Source: an uncultured Lachnospiraceae bacterium (GTDB lineage: Bacteria > Bacillota > Clostridia > Lachnospirales > Lachnospiraceae). From it: a stretch of 64,000 bases of DNA. Below the pieces are notes generated by a model. The model made no database searches, was not told the DNA's origin, and was given only the letters and a program-made list of their open reading frames with translations. Each line of letters starts with the position of its first letter. The first letter of the stretch is position 1. The position numbers and the translations under genes are program-made. Below, one piece after another: positions 32,841 to 41,916 of this stretch. Location: positions 1-64,000 of the forward strand of contig CAJTOL010000016.1 of NCBI GenBank assembly GCA_910577645.1, in the 5' to 3' direction.

Positions 32841-34208
32841 ATGAATTTATTGTACGTATTTGCAGATCAATGGAGAGCCCATGGGGTGGGGAAAACGGGA
32901 GAGGATCCGGTATATACTCCCAATATAGACCGGTTTACCGCAGAAAGCATGGAATGTACCAATGCGGTTAGCACATACCCGCTGTGTTCTCCCCATAGAG
33001 CAGCGCTGTTTACAGGAAAATACCCGTTTTCCTGCGGCATGTGGACCAATTGCAAAATAGGCTTGGATGAGGTGGTGATGCTGCATCCCCAGGAAGTAAC
33101 AATTACCGATGTGCTCCATGATGCAGGGTATGTAAATGGCTATATTGGAAAATGGCACTTGGACGGCAGTGAAAAGAATTTTCAGTCGGCACCGGTATCC
33201 GGCGCTGAAGGCTGGGATGCCTATACTCCTCCGGGAGAACGCCGCCACCACATTGATTATTGGCTTTCTTATGGAGCTATGGACAATCACCTGTCGCCTC
33301 ACTATTGGCATGATACTGCAGAAAAAATAGAACCGGGAAAATGGTCAGTGGAATATGAGACGGATAAGGCCATTGAGTTTATGGAGAACCAGAAGGGAGA
33401 CAGGCCCTTTAGCTTGTTTCTTTCCTGGAATCCGCCTCATCCGCCCTATGACAAGGCGCCGGACCGGTATCTGAGACCCTATAGCGGCAACGATTTGCCA
33501 TACCGGGCAAATGTGCCAAAGGAGTGGAGAGGGGAGCCGGAGTACGAGAAAAAGCGTCGGGAGTATTTTGCGGCTATCAGTGGATTGGATGAAAATTTTG
33601 GCAGGCTCATAAAGTATTTGAAGGAGTCAGGACTGGAAAGGAATACATTGGTGGTGCTATCTGCGGATCACGGCGACTGTATGGGCTCCCACGGTTTGTA
33701 CGGAAAAAATGTATGGTATGAAGAATCCATTCGGATCCCTTTATATTTCCGGGGCCCGCAGATTATACCGGGAAAGACAGATGTACTTTTTTCCAGCCCG
33801 GATCATATGCCTACTCTCCTGGAACTTTTAGGAATTTCAGCGCCAGACACGGTGGAAGGGAAGAAATTGGCAGAATTTGTAACAGGAAGGGGAGGCGGTA
33901 AAGAGCCGGAACATCTGTTCCTTTGTATGATGCCGGGGATGCCAGAGCTGGTGAATCCTTACCGCCGCCAGGGACTCAATCCCAAGTCCTTTGGCTGGCG
34001 GGGGATTCGCACCAAGGAGGCTACTTATATTCTGGATCGGGACTGTATTCCCGGGAGCCGCCCAAGACGCCTTATCTACAACAACCGAAAGGATCCTTAT
34101 CAAATGTCTCCAAAGGAGTTAACACCAGATAACCCCGAGGCTCTGTTGTATGATGAAATTTTAAAAGAGTATCTGAAAAAGCTGAATGATCCATTTTTGA
34201 TGGAGTAA
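32841..34208 (+). CDS. Type I sulfatase (second of two)
   Basis: 455 residues. The formylglycine motif is CSPHR at residues 49-53 (TYPLCSPHRAALFTGKYP), with metal ligands in LYVFADQWR and SADHGDCMGSHGLYGKN. Cys-type, so it too needs an anSME maturase. No signal peptide. Its ATG directly abuts the stop of the binding-protein gene with only a weak ribosome site, so translation is probably coupled. The two sulfatases are clearly different in sequence and likely remove sulfate from different positions on the same imported sugar. Confidence 0.9.
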   Translation: MNLLYVFADQWRAHGVGKTGEDPVYTPNIDRFTAESMECTNAVSTYPLCSPHRAALFTGKYPFSCGMWTNCKIGLDEVVMLHPQEVTITDVLHDAGYVNGYIGKWHLDGSEKNFQSAPVSGAEGWDAYTPPGERRHHIDYWLSYGAMDNHLSPHYWHDTAEKIEPGKWSVEYETDKAIEFMENQKGDRPFSLFLSWNPPHPPYDKAPDRYLRPYSGNDLPYRANVPKEWRGEPEYEKKRREYFAAISGLDENFGRLIKYLKESGLERNTLVVLSADHGDCMGSHGLYGKNVWYEESIRIPLYFRGPQIIPGKTDVLFSSPDHMPTLLELLGISAPDTVEGKKLAEFVTGRGGGKEPEHLFLCMMPGMPELVNPYRRQGLNPKSFGWRGIRTKEATYILDRDCIPGSRPRRLIYNNRKDPYQMSPKELTPDNPEALLYDEILKEYLKKLNDPFLME

Positions 34209-34214
34209 TCTGGG

Positions 34215-34257
34215 GACAGGGCAAAATGAAAAGTTGATAATTTCATTTTGCCTTGTC
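34215..34257. terminator. Convergent hairpin terminator
   Basis: GACAGGGCAAAATGAAA (34215-34231) pairs with TTTCATTTTGCCTTGTC (34241-34257), one G-U pair, followed by TTTT. It covers the stop codon of the amidohydrolase on the minus strand and shares the GCAAAATGAA core with the hairpin at 23990. Confidence 0.85.
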
Positions 34258-35916
34258 TTTTGTATTTCTGTAAATCACAGTTCCGTCCTTAATGGTAGTA
34301 AGTACCTTTATTTGACGCAGGCTTTCCGGGGCAGTGGTCAGAGGATTGGAGTCCAGAATCACCAGATCTGCCCGCTTGCCGGGAGCAAGGCTTCCCTTTT
34401 CTTTTTCCTCAAAATACTGGTAGGCACTGTGGATGGTTACAGCTTTCAAAGCCTCCAGAGTGGAAATTTGCTCCTCCGGCCCCAGAAGAACGCCCTTGCG
34501 GGTACGGCGGTTAACGGCGCACCAGATGGTTTCCATCATGTCCGGCTGTATTACCGGGCTGTCCTGGTGGAAGGTAAAGCGGATTCCTTCCTTTAGAGCG
34601 CTGGCGGCCGGGCTGATGCGGGAAGCCCGTTCCGGACCAAAGTTTCGAATGTGAGTATCTCCCCAGTGGTAGGTATGTGCAGTGAAAAAAGAGGGAAGAA
34701 GCCCCAGACGCTTTACTCTGGGCAGCTGATCCAAACCAATGAGCTGGGCGTGGACAATAACCGGACGCAGAGAGGACAGGTCTGCAGGAGAGTCTTCCGG
34801 CGTCTGGACAGCCTGCTCCCAGGCCTGCAGATATTGTTCACAGGCAGCGTCACCGTTGCAGTGGGCTAAAAGCTGAAGGCCGCTGTCAATGGACAATTGG
34901 ACTGCATCTTCCACGGCTTTGTCAGAAAGGGTATTATAGCCCCGATAGTCCGGATTGCTGCCCGCCTCTGGCAGATAAGCTTCCCGCAGCCACGCAGTTC
35001 TTCCCTGAGGCGATCCGTCCAGGAAAATTTTATATCCGCCAATTTTAAAATGGTTCCGGTATTGCCGGATACAATCTGAAAAAGAAGTCATAAACTGTTG
35101 ACTCAGGCCTACTCCGGCGTAGCCCACAAGATCCAGGCTCAGAAGTTTATTTTTCACCACTGCGGAGTAAAGCGGAAGCATGGAGTCCATAATCATACCG
35201 TCCTGGACAGTGGTGATGCCATAGGAGGCATAGCATTTTGCGGCATCCTGGACTGCAGCAAGAAGCTTCTCCGGCTCAGGGCCCGGAACCATCGAATTAT
35301 AATATAAAAATGCACTTTCCTCCATGTATCCGGTAAGCTTTCCGTTCTGAACCTGAATTCGGCCGCCTTCCGGAGCCGGAGTCTGAGGCGTAACGCCAAA
35401 CTTGTCCAAAGCCAGAGAATTAAAAACTCCCAGATGGCCGGACTGGTGCTGAAGAACCAGAGGATGCTCCGGAGAAGCCTGATCAAGCTCCTGCAAGGTC
35501 AGATGGCGCTGTTCCTTCAGACGGTTATGGTCGTAGCCTTTTGCGGTGAGCCATGTTCCCGGCTGGGGCTGGTTCCGGACAATATAATCCTTAATGGCGG
35601 TTTGAACCTCCGACACGGATTCCGCATGTTCCAGAGGAATCTGAAGCAGAGAAAAGGCATACCCGGAAAAATGGCTGTGGGCATCAATAAAAGAGGGCAT
35701 TAAAGTACAACCTTTTAAATCTACAAACTCTGTCAGCGGTTCCGCCAGGGAATCCTCAGACGGGGAGGAACTGTCCGGGTGTAAAATCTGGCCTTTTACA
35801 TCCTCAAGCTTGCCAACAGCAACAATCCGCCCGCCTTCAACCAGTAATGCTTCCGCGTAAAGATCTTCCTCCATAGTAAGAATCGTTCCGCCATAATACA
35901 ACGTATACTTTCTCAT
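34243..35916 (-). CDS. YtcJ-like metal-dependent amidohydrolase
   Basis: 557 residues, the usual length for the YtcJ/NfdA branch of the amidohydrolase superfamily. Visible are the metal-binding DAHSHFSGYAFSL, VQDGMIMDSML, LLAHCNGDAACEQY and the C-terminal GSLAPGKRADLVILDSNPL. It hydrolyses an amide or formamide bond in an unknown small molecule. Cytoplasmic, single gene, with GGAGG before the ATG and its own promoter at 35959-35987. Confidence 0.9.
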   Translation of the reverse strand: MRKYTLYYGGTILTMEEDLYAEALLVEGGRIVAVGKLEDVKGQILHPDSSSPSEDSLAEPLTEFVDLKGCTLMPSFIDAHSHFSGYAFSLLQIPLEHAESVSEVQTAIKDYIVRNQPQPGTWLTAKGYDHNRLKEQRHLTLQELDQASPEHPLVLQHQSGHLGVFNSLALDKFGVTPQTPAPEGGRIQVQNGKLTGYMEESAFLYYNSMVPGPEPEKLLAAVQDAAKCYASYGITTVQDGMIMDSMLPLYSAVVKNKLLSLDLVGYAGVGLSQQFMTSFSDCIRQYRNHFKIGGYKIFLDGSPQGRTAWLREAYLPEAGSNPDYRGYNTLSDKAVEDAVQLSIDSGLQLLAHCNGDAACEQYLQAWEQAVQTPEDSPADLSSLRPVIVHAQLIGLDQLPRVKRLGLLPSFFTAHTYHWGDTHIRNFGPERASRISPAASALKEGIRFTFHQDSPVIQPDMMETIWCAVNRRTRKGVLLGPEEQISTLEALKAVTIHSAYQYFEEKEKGSLAPGKRADLVILDSNPLTTAPESLRQIKVLTTIKDGTVIYRNTKDKAK

Positions 35917-35958
35917 TAAGAAACCTCCATATCAAAATCCGTCCTTTTTGCTAAAACT

Positions 35959-35987
35959 ATTCTAACATGGAAGATTAAAAAGTCCAA
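35959..35987 (-). promoter_or_regulatory. Promoter of amidohydrolase gene
   Basis: On the minus strand TTGGAC (35982-35987), 17 bases, TAGAAT (35959-35964), about 45 bases upstream of the ATG at 35916. Confidence 0.6.
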
Positions 35988-36014
35988 GGGGTGTAATGAA
36001 AAAATGTCCGACAG

Positions 36015-36674
36015 TTATGACAGGACGAGTCCCTCTGTACTGATGGTTATTACCTGCCAGGGGATCAGTTTTCCGCTGGCCATAAGGGCGTTTTTAACAG
36101 CCTGCTCAATGCCGCCGCAGCAGGGGACTACCATCCGGACTATAGTAATGTCTTTGATGTGGTTTTGGCGAAGAATTTCCGTAAGCTTTTCGCTGTAATC
36201 CACATTATCCAGCTTAGGACAGCCTACCAGAGTAATGCGGCCTGCCATAAAGTCCTGATGAAAATTGGCGTAAGCGTAGGCAGTGCAGTCAGCCGCAATT
36301 AACAGCCTGGCATTGCGAAAATAGGGGGCATTAACGGGGGCCAGTTTAATCTGAACCGGCCATTGGGCCAGCCGGCTCTCCGCCGGAGAGGAGGAACAGA
36401 GGCCTTCCGGCTGTTTGCAAGAGGCGGCGGAACAGGGAGAAGCCATGCGGGCTTTTACGGCCTTCTCGTCGTAAGGCGCTGCCTCCCGCTCCACAAAGGT
36501 AATAGCGCCTGTAGGGCAGGCGGGAAGGCAGTCCCCTAATCCGTCGCAGTAATCGTCTTTTAAAAGCCGGGCCTTTCCATTTACCATGGCGATGGCTCCT
36601 TCATGACAGGCAGCGGCACAGGCGCCGCAGCCATTGCAGGCTTCCTCATCAATCTGAATAATTTTTCTTATCAT
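36015..36674 (-). CDS. 4Fe-4S ferredoxin-type protein
   Basis: 219 residues. The N-terminal 60 residues hold two iron-sulfur motifs: CNGCGACAAACHEGA (a full CxxCxxCxxxC set) and CDGLGDCLPACPTGA, where the usual second Cys is Gly, a variant seen in a family of Clostridia ferredoxins. The rest contains further Cys, including CSAASCKQPEGLC, CPKL and VPCCGG, that could hold another centre. It is divergent from a Crp/Fnr regulator 125 bases away, a pairing often seen around nitrosative or redox stress genes such as hcp. AAGGAGG precedes the ATG. Confidence 0.85.
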   Translation of the reverse strand: MIRKIIQIDEEACNGCGACAAACHEGAIAMVNGKARLLKDDYCDGLGDCLPACPTGAITFVEREAAPYDEKAVKARMASPCSAASCKQPEGLCSSSPAESRLAQWPVQIKLAPVNAPYFRNARLLIAADCTAYAYANFHQDFMAGRITLVGCPKLDNVDYSEKLTEILRQNHIKDITIVRMVVPCCGGIEQAVKNALMASGKLIPWQVITISTEGLVLS

Positions 36675-36752
36675 AAAATATCCTCCTTATGAAAAACTTT
36701 TTTGTATCTTGATGGGATGGATATAATATACTACAATTGTTTTGGGAATTAC

Positions 36753-36766
36753 GTTGTTATGACAAC
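36753..36766. promoter_or_regulatory. Candidate Crp/Fnr operator
   Basis: GTTGTTATGACAAC (GTTGT, four bases, ACAAC) is an inverted repeat between the divergent ferredoxin and Crp/Fnr genes. Its TTGT-N4-ACAA shape is like sites bound by Crp/Fnr-family dimers. A rightward -10 like TATAAT occurs at 36722-36727. Confidence 0.5.
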
Positions 36767-36799
36767 AGAAAGTAATAAAGAAAAGGAAACAAAAACCAA

Positions 36800-37471
36800 A
36801 TGGACAAGACTCTCACTGGAGAAGAAAAAAGCATCCTGGCAGAAACGGAGCTTTTTGCCGGAATCCCTCTGGAAGAGATCCCGGATATCCTGAATCGCCT
36901 GGATGCTGTAATCAAAAAATATTCCAAAGAAAGTGTTATTCTTCACGCAGGAGATAGCACCCGGAGCCTGGGGCTGGTGCTTTCCGGCTCCGTCCGCATG
37001 GAAGAAAATGATATTTGGGGCAGACGGAGCATTATCGGAAGCGCCGGCGTGGGGGAAACCTTTGCCGAGACCTACGCCTGTGTGGGGAAGGAATCTTTGA
37101 TGGTGGATGTTATTTCCTCCCGGCAATCCAGAATTCTGTTTTTTCCCGTAAACAGGCTTCTGAATGTTAACGACAGCCGCCTTACCTTTAACCTTATTCA
37201 GGTACTGGCCGGGAAAAATTTGCATCTGACCCGGAAAATCCGTCTTATTACCCCAAAATCTTTGCGGGAGCGGATACTGGCCTATCTGTCTCTGGAAGCC
37301 CGCCGGCAGGGAGGGGGCTTTATAGAGCTGCCCTTTAACCGCCAGCAGATGGCGGATTACTTAAACGCCGACCGGAGCGCCCTGTCCGGAGAATTGTCCC
37401 GTATGAAGCAAGAGGGACTGATTGATTACCGGAAAAACCGCTTTACCCTTTATGTGGGAAGAAACCTCTAA
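36800..37471 (+). CDS. Crp/Fnr-family transcription regulator
   Basis: 223 residues: a cyclic-nucleotide-binding-like beta roll (about 15-130, with VILHAGDSTRSLGLVLSGSV), a dimer helix and a winged helix-turn-helix (LPFNRQQMADYLNADRSALS, then LSRMKQEGLIDYRKNRFTLY). It has few Cys and no N-terminal FeS motif, so it is unlike FNR itself and closer to HcpR-type heme or NO sensors, which is an inference. It probably controls the divergent ferredoxin gene through the palindrome at 36753-36766. Its stop overlaps that of the polyamine transporter gene coming from the right. Confidence 0.9.
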   Translation: MDKTLTGEEKSILAETELFAGIPLEEIPDILNRLDAVIKKYSKESVILHAGDSTRSLGLVLSGSVRMEENDIWGRRSIIGSAGVGETFAETYACVGKESLMVDVISSRQSRILFFPVNRLLNVNDSRLTFNLIQVLAGKNLHLTRKIRLITPKSLRERILAYLSLEARRQGGGFIELPFNRQQMADYLNADRSALSGELSRMKQEGLIDYRKNRFTLYVGRNL

Positions 37472-39393
37472 TTGGACTTTACTTCTTTCCACATATCATT
37501 ATAAATCCCATCTACCTTATCCCCCAGATACCGGAATACTTCGCCGTTTACCAGCTTATCCATATCCGGGAAAACAGCCTTATTGTTCTGGATTTCCTCA
37601 TCCAGCATGGCTTTTGCGGCGCTGTTAGGCGTGGAATAAGTGATATAGTCAAAGTTCATTTTGGCGATGTCCGGGCGGCAGAGGAAGTCAATCCATTTCT
37701 CCGCATTTTCTTTGTTCCGGGCATTAATGGGAATTACCCAGGAGTCAAACCACAGATTCGTACCTTCCTGGGGAATGACATATTCCAGGGAATAATCCAG
37801 CCCCAGATTGGCAACCTCATCCTGAATGTAAAGCATTTCGCCAGAGTAAATAACTCCTATGGCGGCTTCCCCGCCAATCATCTTGTCACGAACCTGGTCA
37901 ATAACGTAGGCCTGAACCAGAGGCTTCTGGGCGATAAGCAGATCACGGGCCTGGGCAAGTTCATCCGGATTTTCCGTGTTCATGGAATATCCAAGAGATT
38001 TCAGAGCCACCATAAAAGCGTCCCGGACAGAATCCTGCATGAGAATCTCGCCCTCATAAGCCGGATTCCACAGATCCGACCATCTGGCAGGAGGTTCCAG
38101 ACCTAATTCTTCCACCAGCCTGGTGTTATAAAGGATTCCCACAGTTCCCCAGGTGTAAGGCACAGAGTATCGGTTTTCCGGGTCAAAACTTCTGGAATGT
38201 TCCATAAAGAGAGGATCAATATTAGCCAGATTAGGAATATTTTCAAAGTTAATCTCTGCTAAAAGGCCGTTCTCCACCATCTTCTGAATCATATAATCCG
38301 AAGGGCAAACCACATCGTATCGAACTGCTCCGGCCTCAATAACCGGGTACATTTCTTCGTTGGTTTCGAACATATCATAAGTAACATGGATACCGGTTTC
38401 TTCCTCAAACATCTCAATAACCGCATCGTCAATATATTCCCCCCAGTTGTAGACAAACAGCTCGTCCGAATGAGTGGTGGAATATTTTTGGTAAGCAGTA
38501 AAGGACACGCTGGCCACAATAGTAAAGGCAGAAAAAACCAGAAAACCCTTACGGATATTATTGTTTCTGCGGCGTTTTCTCATAGTTTCCTGGACTTTGG
38601 ATGCCGAAATTCCGGCCTGGTTTTCAGGCTCAAAATTGGTGATCAAAAGCAATGCCAGAACCGTAACAAAAATAACTGTGGACAAAGCGTACATAGACGG
38701 CTGAATCCCCCTGCGGACTTCGCTGTAAATCAAAGTGGACAGGGTATTAATGCCTGCGCCTCTGGTAAAATGAGTGATAATAAAATCATCCAGAGACATG
38801 GTAAATGCCATTAAAAATCCTGACAGAATTCCAGGAAGAATATCAGGAAATACTATCCTGAAGAAAGCTTTTACCGGTGTTGCCCCAAGATCCTGGGCCG
38901 CCTCATAAGCGTAGCGGTCGGTCTGCTTTAACTTGGGCATAACATTCAAGATTACATAGGGAATGTTAAAGGTAATGTGAGCTAACAAAATGGTTTTAAA
39001 TCCCAGGGTGATTCCGAAAGCAATAAACACCAGCATGAGAGAGATGCCGGTAACAACCTCGGAATTCAGCATGGGAATATTGTTGACCCCCATGACAACG
39101 GCCTTGGGAAGCTTTTTCATCTGATTGATACCCATGGCGGCCACAGTGCCGATAATGGTAGCCAGAAGAGCTGACAAAAAGGCGATTACCAGGGTGTTGT
39201 AAAGGGCATCCGTAATGGCGGAATTATCAAACATCTGGCGGTACCAGTGAGTGGTAAAACCGCCCCACCGGGTTCTGGACTTGGAATTATTAAAGGACAG
39301 CACCATCATGGTAAAGATGGGGGCATATAAAAACAACAAGATTATTACCATGTAAAAATCTTCAATAAATTTTTTAAAGCCTTTGGTTTTCAT
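37468..39393 (-). CDS. Polyamine transporter PotC-PotD fusion
   Basis: 641 residues joining two proteins that are separate in most bacteria. Residues 1-255 are a PotC-like permease with six helices and the EAA motif YEAAQDLGATPVKAFFRIVF. After a basic linker (MRKRRRNNNIRK) a single membrane helix (about 283-301) leads to a PotD-like binding domain (about 310-641; ELFVYNWGEYIDDAVIEMFE start, SDYMIQKMVENGLL). The binding domain is thus tethered to the permease and has no lipobox. The ATG at 39393 overlaps the last base of potB. Likely imports spermidine or putrescine, driven by PotA. Confidence 0.92.
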   Translation of the reverse strand: MKTKGFKKFIEDFYMVIILLFLYAPIFTMMVLSFNNSKSRTRWGGFTTHWYRQMFDNSAITDALYNTLVIAFLSALLATIIGTVAAMGINQMKKLPKAVVMGVNNIPMLNSEVVTGISLMLVFIAFGITLGFKTILLAHITFNIPYVILNVMPKLKQTDRYAYEAAQDLGATPVKAFFRIVFPDILPGILSGFLMAFTMSLDDFIITHFTRGAGINTLSTLIYSEVRRGIQPSMYALSTVIFVTVLALLLITNFEPENQAGISASKVQETMRKRRRNNNIRKGFLVFSAFTIVASVSFTAYQKYSTTHSDELFVYNWGEYIDDAVIEMFEEETGIHVTYDMFETNEEMYPVIEAGAVRYDVVCPSDYMIQKMVENGLLAEINFENIPNLANIDPLFMEHSRSFDPENRYSVPYTWGTVGILYNTRLVEELGLEPPARWSDLWNPAYEGEILMQDSVRDAFMVALKSLGYSMNTENPDELAQARDLLIAQKPLVQAYVIDQVRDKMIGGEAAIGVIYSGEMLYIQDEVANLGLDYSLEYVIPQEGTNLWFDSWVIPINARNKENAEKWIDFLCRPDIAKMNFDYITYSTPNSAAKAMLDEEIQNNKAVFPDMDKLVNGEVFRYLGDKVDGIYNDMWKEVKSN

Positions 39394-40214
39394 CAAATTA
39401 CACCACCCTCCCCATTGCTGTCATATTTGGCGATAAGCGCCATGCTGATTAGGATAAAGGCCATCAAAACTAGGGAGAGGCCGGATCCTAAATTCCAGTT
39501 GCTGCCTTTGGTAAATTCCTGTTCGATAACATTGCCAATCAGGAGGATTTTGCTGCCGCCTAACAGGTTGGAGATAACGAAGGTAGTCAGAGCGGGAACA
39601 AAGACCATGGTGATGCCGCTGACAATACCAGGGAGGCTTAAAGGAAGCCAGATATGGAGAAATGTCTGGACATTATCAGCGCCCAGATCCTTTGCCCCGT
39701 TGATAATATTGTCATCAATTTTCATCAAAATATTGTAAATAGGCAGAATCATAAAGGGAAGGAAGTTGTAAACCATACCCAGGATAATGGCCCACGGAGT
39801 ATTGATAATAGCAATGCCTGGCAGATGGAAGAAGGCCAGAATACCATTGATAACCCCGTTTTTTTCCAGTAAAGTTTGCCATGCTAAAGTTCTTAATAAG
39901 AAATTCATCCACATGGGAAGGATGAAAATAAATACTACAAAGCTGCCGGCGCCTACCCCTTTTTTTCTAAGAATCATAGCCAGGGGATAAGCCAGAATCA
40001 GGCAGATAACGGTGCTGACAAGGGATAAGCCCAGGGACAAAAACAGGGCTTTAGCGTGTTCTGCATTGACAATGGCCAGCACATTTGCCAGGGTAAAAGC
40101 GCCGGATTTATCCGTAAGTCCATAGTATACAATCAAGGCCAGAGGGATGACGGTAAAGCCAATCATCCAGATAATATAAGGGCCGGCCAGCCATTTGTTT
40201 TTAGGGTTATTCAT
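39393..40214 (-). CDS. potB: Spermidine/putrescine ABC transporter permease
   Basis: About 273 residues and six membrane helices. It is the PotB-type permease; the coupling loop reads NGAKDLGADNVQTFLHIWLP and the motif SIPYNILMKIDDN-like region precedes it. ATG at 40214 is used; a TTG at 40223 sits 3 bases from GGAGG and is also possible. It overlaps the end of potA and abuts the potCD fusion, so the three are one transcript under the XRE-cupin regulator. It forms the channel with the PotC part of the fusion. Confidence 0.9.
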   Translation of the reverse strand: MNNPKNKWLAGPYIIWMIGFTVIPLALIVYYGLTDKSGAFTLANVLAIVNAEHAKALFLSLGLSLVSTVICLILAYPLAMILRKKGVGAGSFVVFIFILPMWMNFLLRTLAWQTLLEKNGVINGILAFFHLPGIAIINTPWAIILGMVYNFLPFMILPIYNILMKIDDNIINGAKDLGADNVQTFLHIWLPLSLPGIVSGITMVFVPALTTFVISNLLGGSKILLIGNVIEQEFTKGSNWNLGSGLSLVLMAFILISMALIAKYDSNGEGGVI

Positions 40215-41283
40215 TGATTCCAATGGCCTCCTCGTCCTCTGATGCAGGCTTGTTCATAATTTGAATCTCAAACGGCTCAATATGGATACCTACCTCCTGA
40301 CCTACGGGGAACATATCGGTGCTGTGTACCAGCCACTCAAAACCATTGGGGGTAGTTACCTCCATTTCATAGTGAACCCCTTTAAAAATCAGGTGGGTAA
40401 CCACACCGGTTAAAGTGCCGTCCTCCGGCTTTACCAGGTCAATATCTTCCGGCCGGATCACTACGTCCACAGGTTTATTTCGGCCAAAACCCTTATCTAC
40501 GCAGGGGAATTTGGCTCCGAAAATTTCAACCAATTCATCCTGAATCATAATGCCGTCCACAATATTACTTTCGCCGATAAAGTCAGCCACAAAGGCGTTT
40601 TCCGGCTCATTGTAGATCTGCTCCGGGGAACCCATTTGCTGGATATAGCCCTGGTTCATAACCACAATGGTATCGGACATGACCAGAGCTTCCTCCTGGT
40701 CGTGAGTAACATAAATAAAGGTAATACCCAGTTCATTTTTCAGACGGATCAGCTCATACTGCATATCCTGACGCAGCTTTAAATCCAGAGCGCCCAAAGG
40801 CTCGTCCAATAAAAGGAGCTTGGGTTCATTTACAATAGCCCTTGCGATGGCAATACGCTGCTGCTGGCCGCCGCTTAAGGAATCAATACTGCGGTTTTCA
40901 AAGCCGTCTAAATTTACCAGCTTCAGGGCGTATTTAATCTTACCGTCAATGTAGGATTTTGTTTTGCCTTTAATTTTTAGGCCAAAGGCAATGTTTTCCG
41001 CAATATTCATATGGGGAAACAGGGCATATTTCTGAAACACAGTATTGAGCTGGCGTTTATTAGGCGGCAGTTTGGTAATGTCATTGCCGCTGAAAATAAC
41101 CTGTCCCTTATCCGGCCGCTCAAAGCCGCCGATAATCCGCAGGGTAGTAGTTTTTCCGCAGCCGCTGGGTCCAAGAAGGGTGACGAAAGCGTTTTCCTTT
41201 ACTGACAGGCACAGGTCGTCAAGGACCAGGTCCCCGTCAAAGCTTTTGCTGATATTTACCAGATCAATTAATGGCTGATTCAT
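40207..41283 (-). CDS. potA: Spermidine/putrescine ABC transporter ATPase
   Basis: 358 residues. The nucleotide-binding domain has Walker A GPSGCGKTT, the Q loop TVFQKYALFPHM, the signature LSGGQQQRIAIARAI, Walker B LLLLDEPLGALD, and the H loop IYVTHDQEEA. The C-terminal 110 residues form the TOBE domain with RPEDIDLVKPEDG. This is the energy unit for the PotB-PotCD channel. AGGAGG precedes the ATG. The gene's 3' end overlaps potB. Confidence 0.94.
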   Translation of the reverse strand: MNQPLIDLVNISKSFDGDLVLDDLCLSVKENAFVTLLGPSGCGKTTTLRIIGGFERPDKGQVIFSGNDITKLPPNKRQLNTVFQKYALFPHMNIAENIAFGLKIKGKTKSYIDGKIKYALKLVNLDGFENRSIDSLSGGQQQRIAIARAIVNEPKLLLLDEPLGALDLKLRQDMQYELIRLKNELGITFIYVTHDQEEALVMSDTIVVMNQGYIQQMGSPEQIYNEPENAFVADFIGESNIVDGIMIQDELVEIFGAKFPCVDKGFGRNKPVDVVIRPEDIDLVKPEDGTLTGVVTHLIFKGVHYEMEVTTPNGFEWLVHSTDMFPVGQEVGIHIEPFEIQIMNKPASEDEEAIGINE

Positions 41284-41329
41284 GGCTTTCCTCCTAAAGT
41301 AAGTTTACTGATTACGTAAGTTAAAATGC

Positions 41330-41863
41330 TTAGAAACTTGGCGGAGAGCTGACCCACAGGACAGAAGCTCCGGTTTTGCTGGTCAGGTAGTGGGGCTTTT
41401 CACTGATGTAATAAAAGGCGTCCCCCTTTTTGGCCTTGTAGATTTTATTGCCTAAATGAATGGAGACAGCGCCCTGAAGCACGTAGCCGAACTCCTCCCC
41501 CTCATGGGGATTATCCGGATAGGTGGATCCGCCGGCCTCCAGAGTCAGGAGAATGGGTTCCATGGTATTTTTCTGCGCGTTGGGAATAATCCACTTGATG
41601 GTGTTAAAAAGCTCCGGATCCTGCTTTTCAAAAAAGTCATTTTTCCCAAAGACAATCTGCTCCTCCGGGGTTTCATTAAAAAATTCCCCGATAGACGTAC
41701 CCAGGCACTGAAGAATATCTATAAGGGTAGCAATAGAAGGGGAGGTTAAATCCCGCTCCAGCTGGGAAATAAATCCTTTGGACAGCTCGGCTCTGTCTGC
41801 CAGCTCTTCCTGGGTGAGGCCCTTTAAAATACGCAGTTCTTTTAATTTTGTACCGATCTTCAC
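41330..41863 (-). CDS. XRE-cupin regulator of polyamine operon
   Basis: 177 residues: an XRE helix-turn-helix (LRILKGLTQEELADRAELSKGFISQLERD) at the N-terminus and a cupin (HEGEEFGYVLQGAVSIHLG) at the C-terminus, the PuuR layout. GTG start with AAGGAGG 6 bases upstream. It heads the operon with potA, potB and potCD, so it is a probable polyamine-responsive regulator of this operon. The two 15-base repeats upstream are candidate binding sites. Confidence 0.92.
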   Translation of the reverse strand: MKIGTKLKELRILKGLTQEELADRAELSKGFISQLERDLTSPSIATLIDILQCLGTSIGEFFNETPEEQIVFGKNDFFEKQDPELFNTIKWIIPNAQKNTMEPILLTLEAGGSTYPDNPHEGEEFGYVLQGAVSIHLGNKIYKAKKGDAFYYISEKPHYLTSKTGASVLWVSSPPSF

Positions 41864-41916
41864 AATCTGCCTCCTTATGGAAAGAAGCTACTCCCGCAGC
41901 GTGCAAAGAGTAAGAT

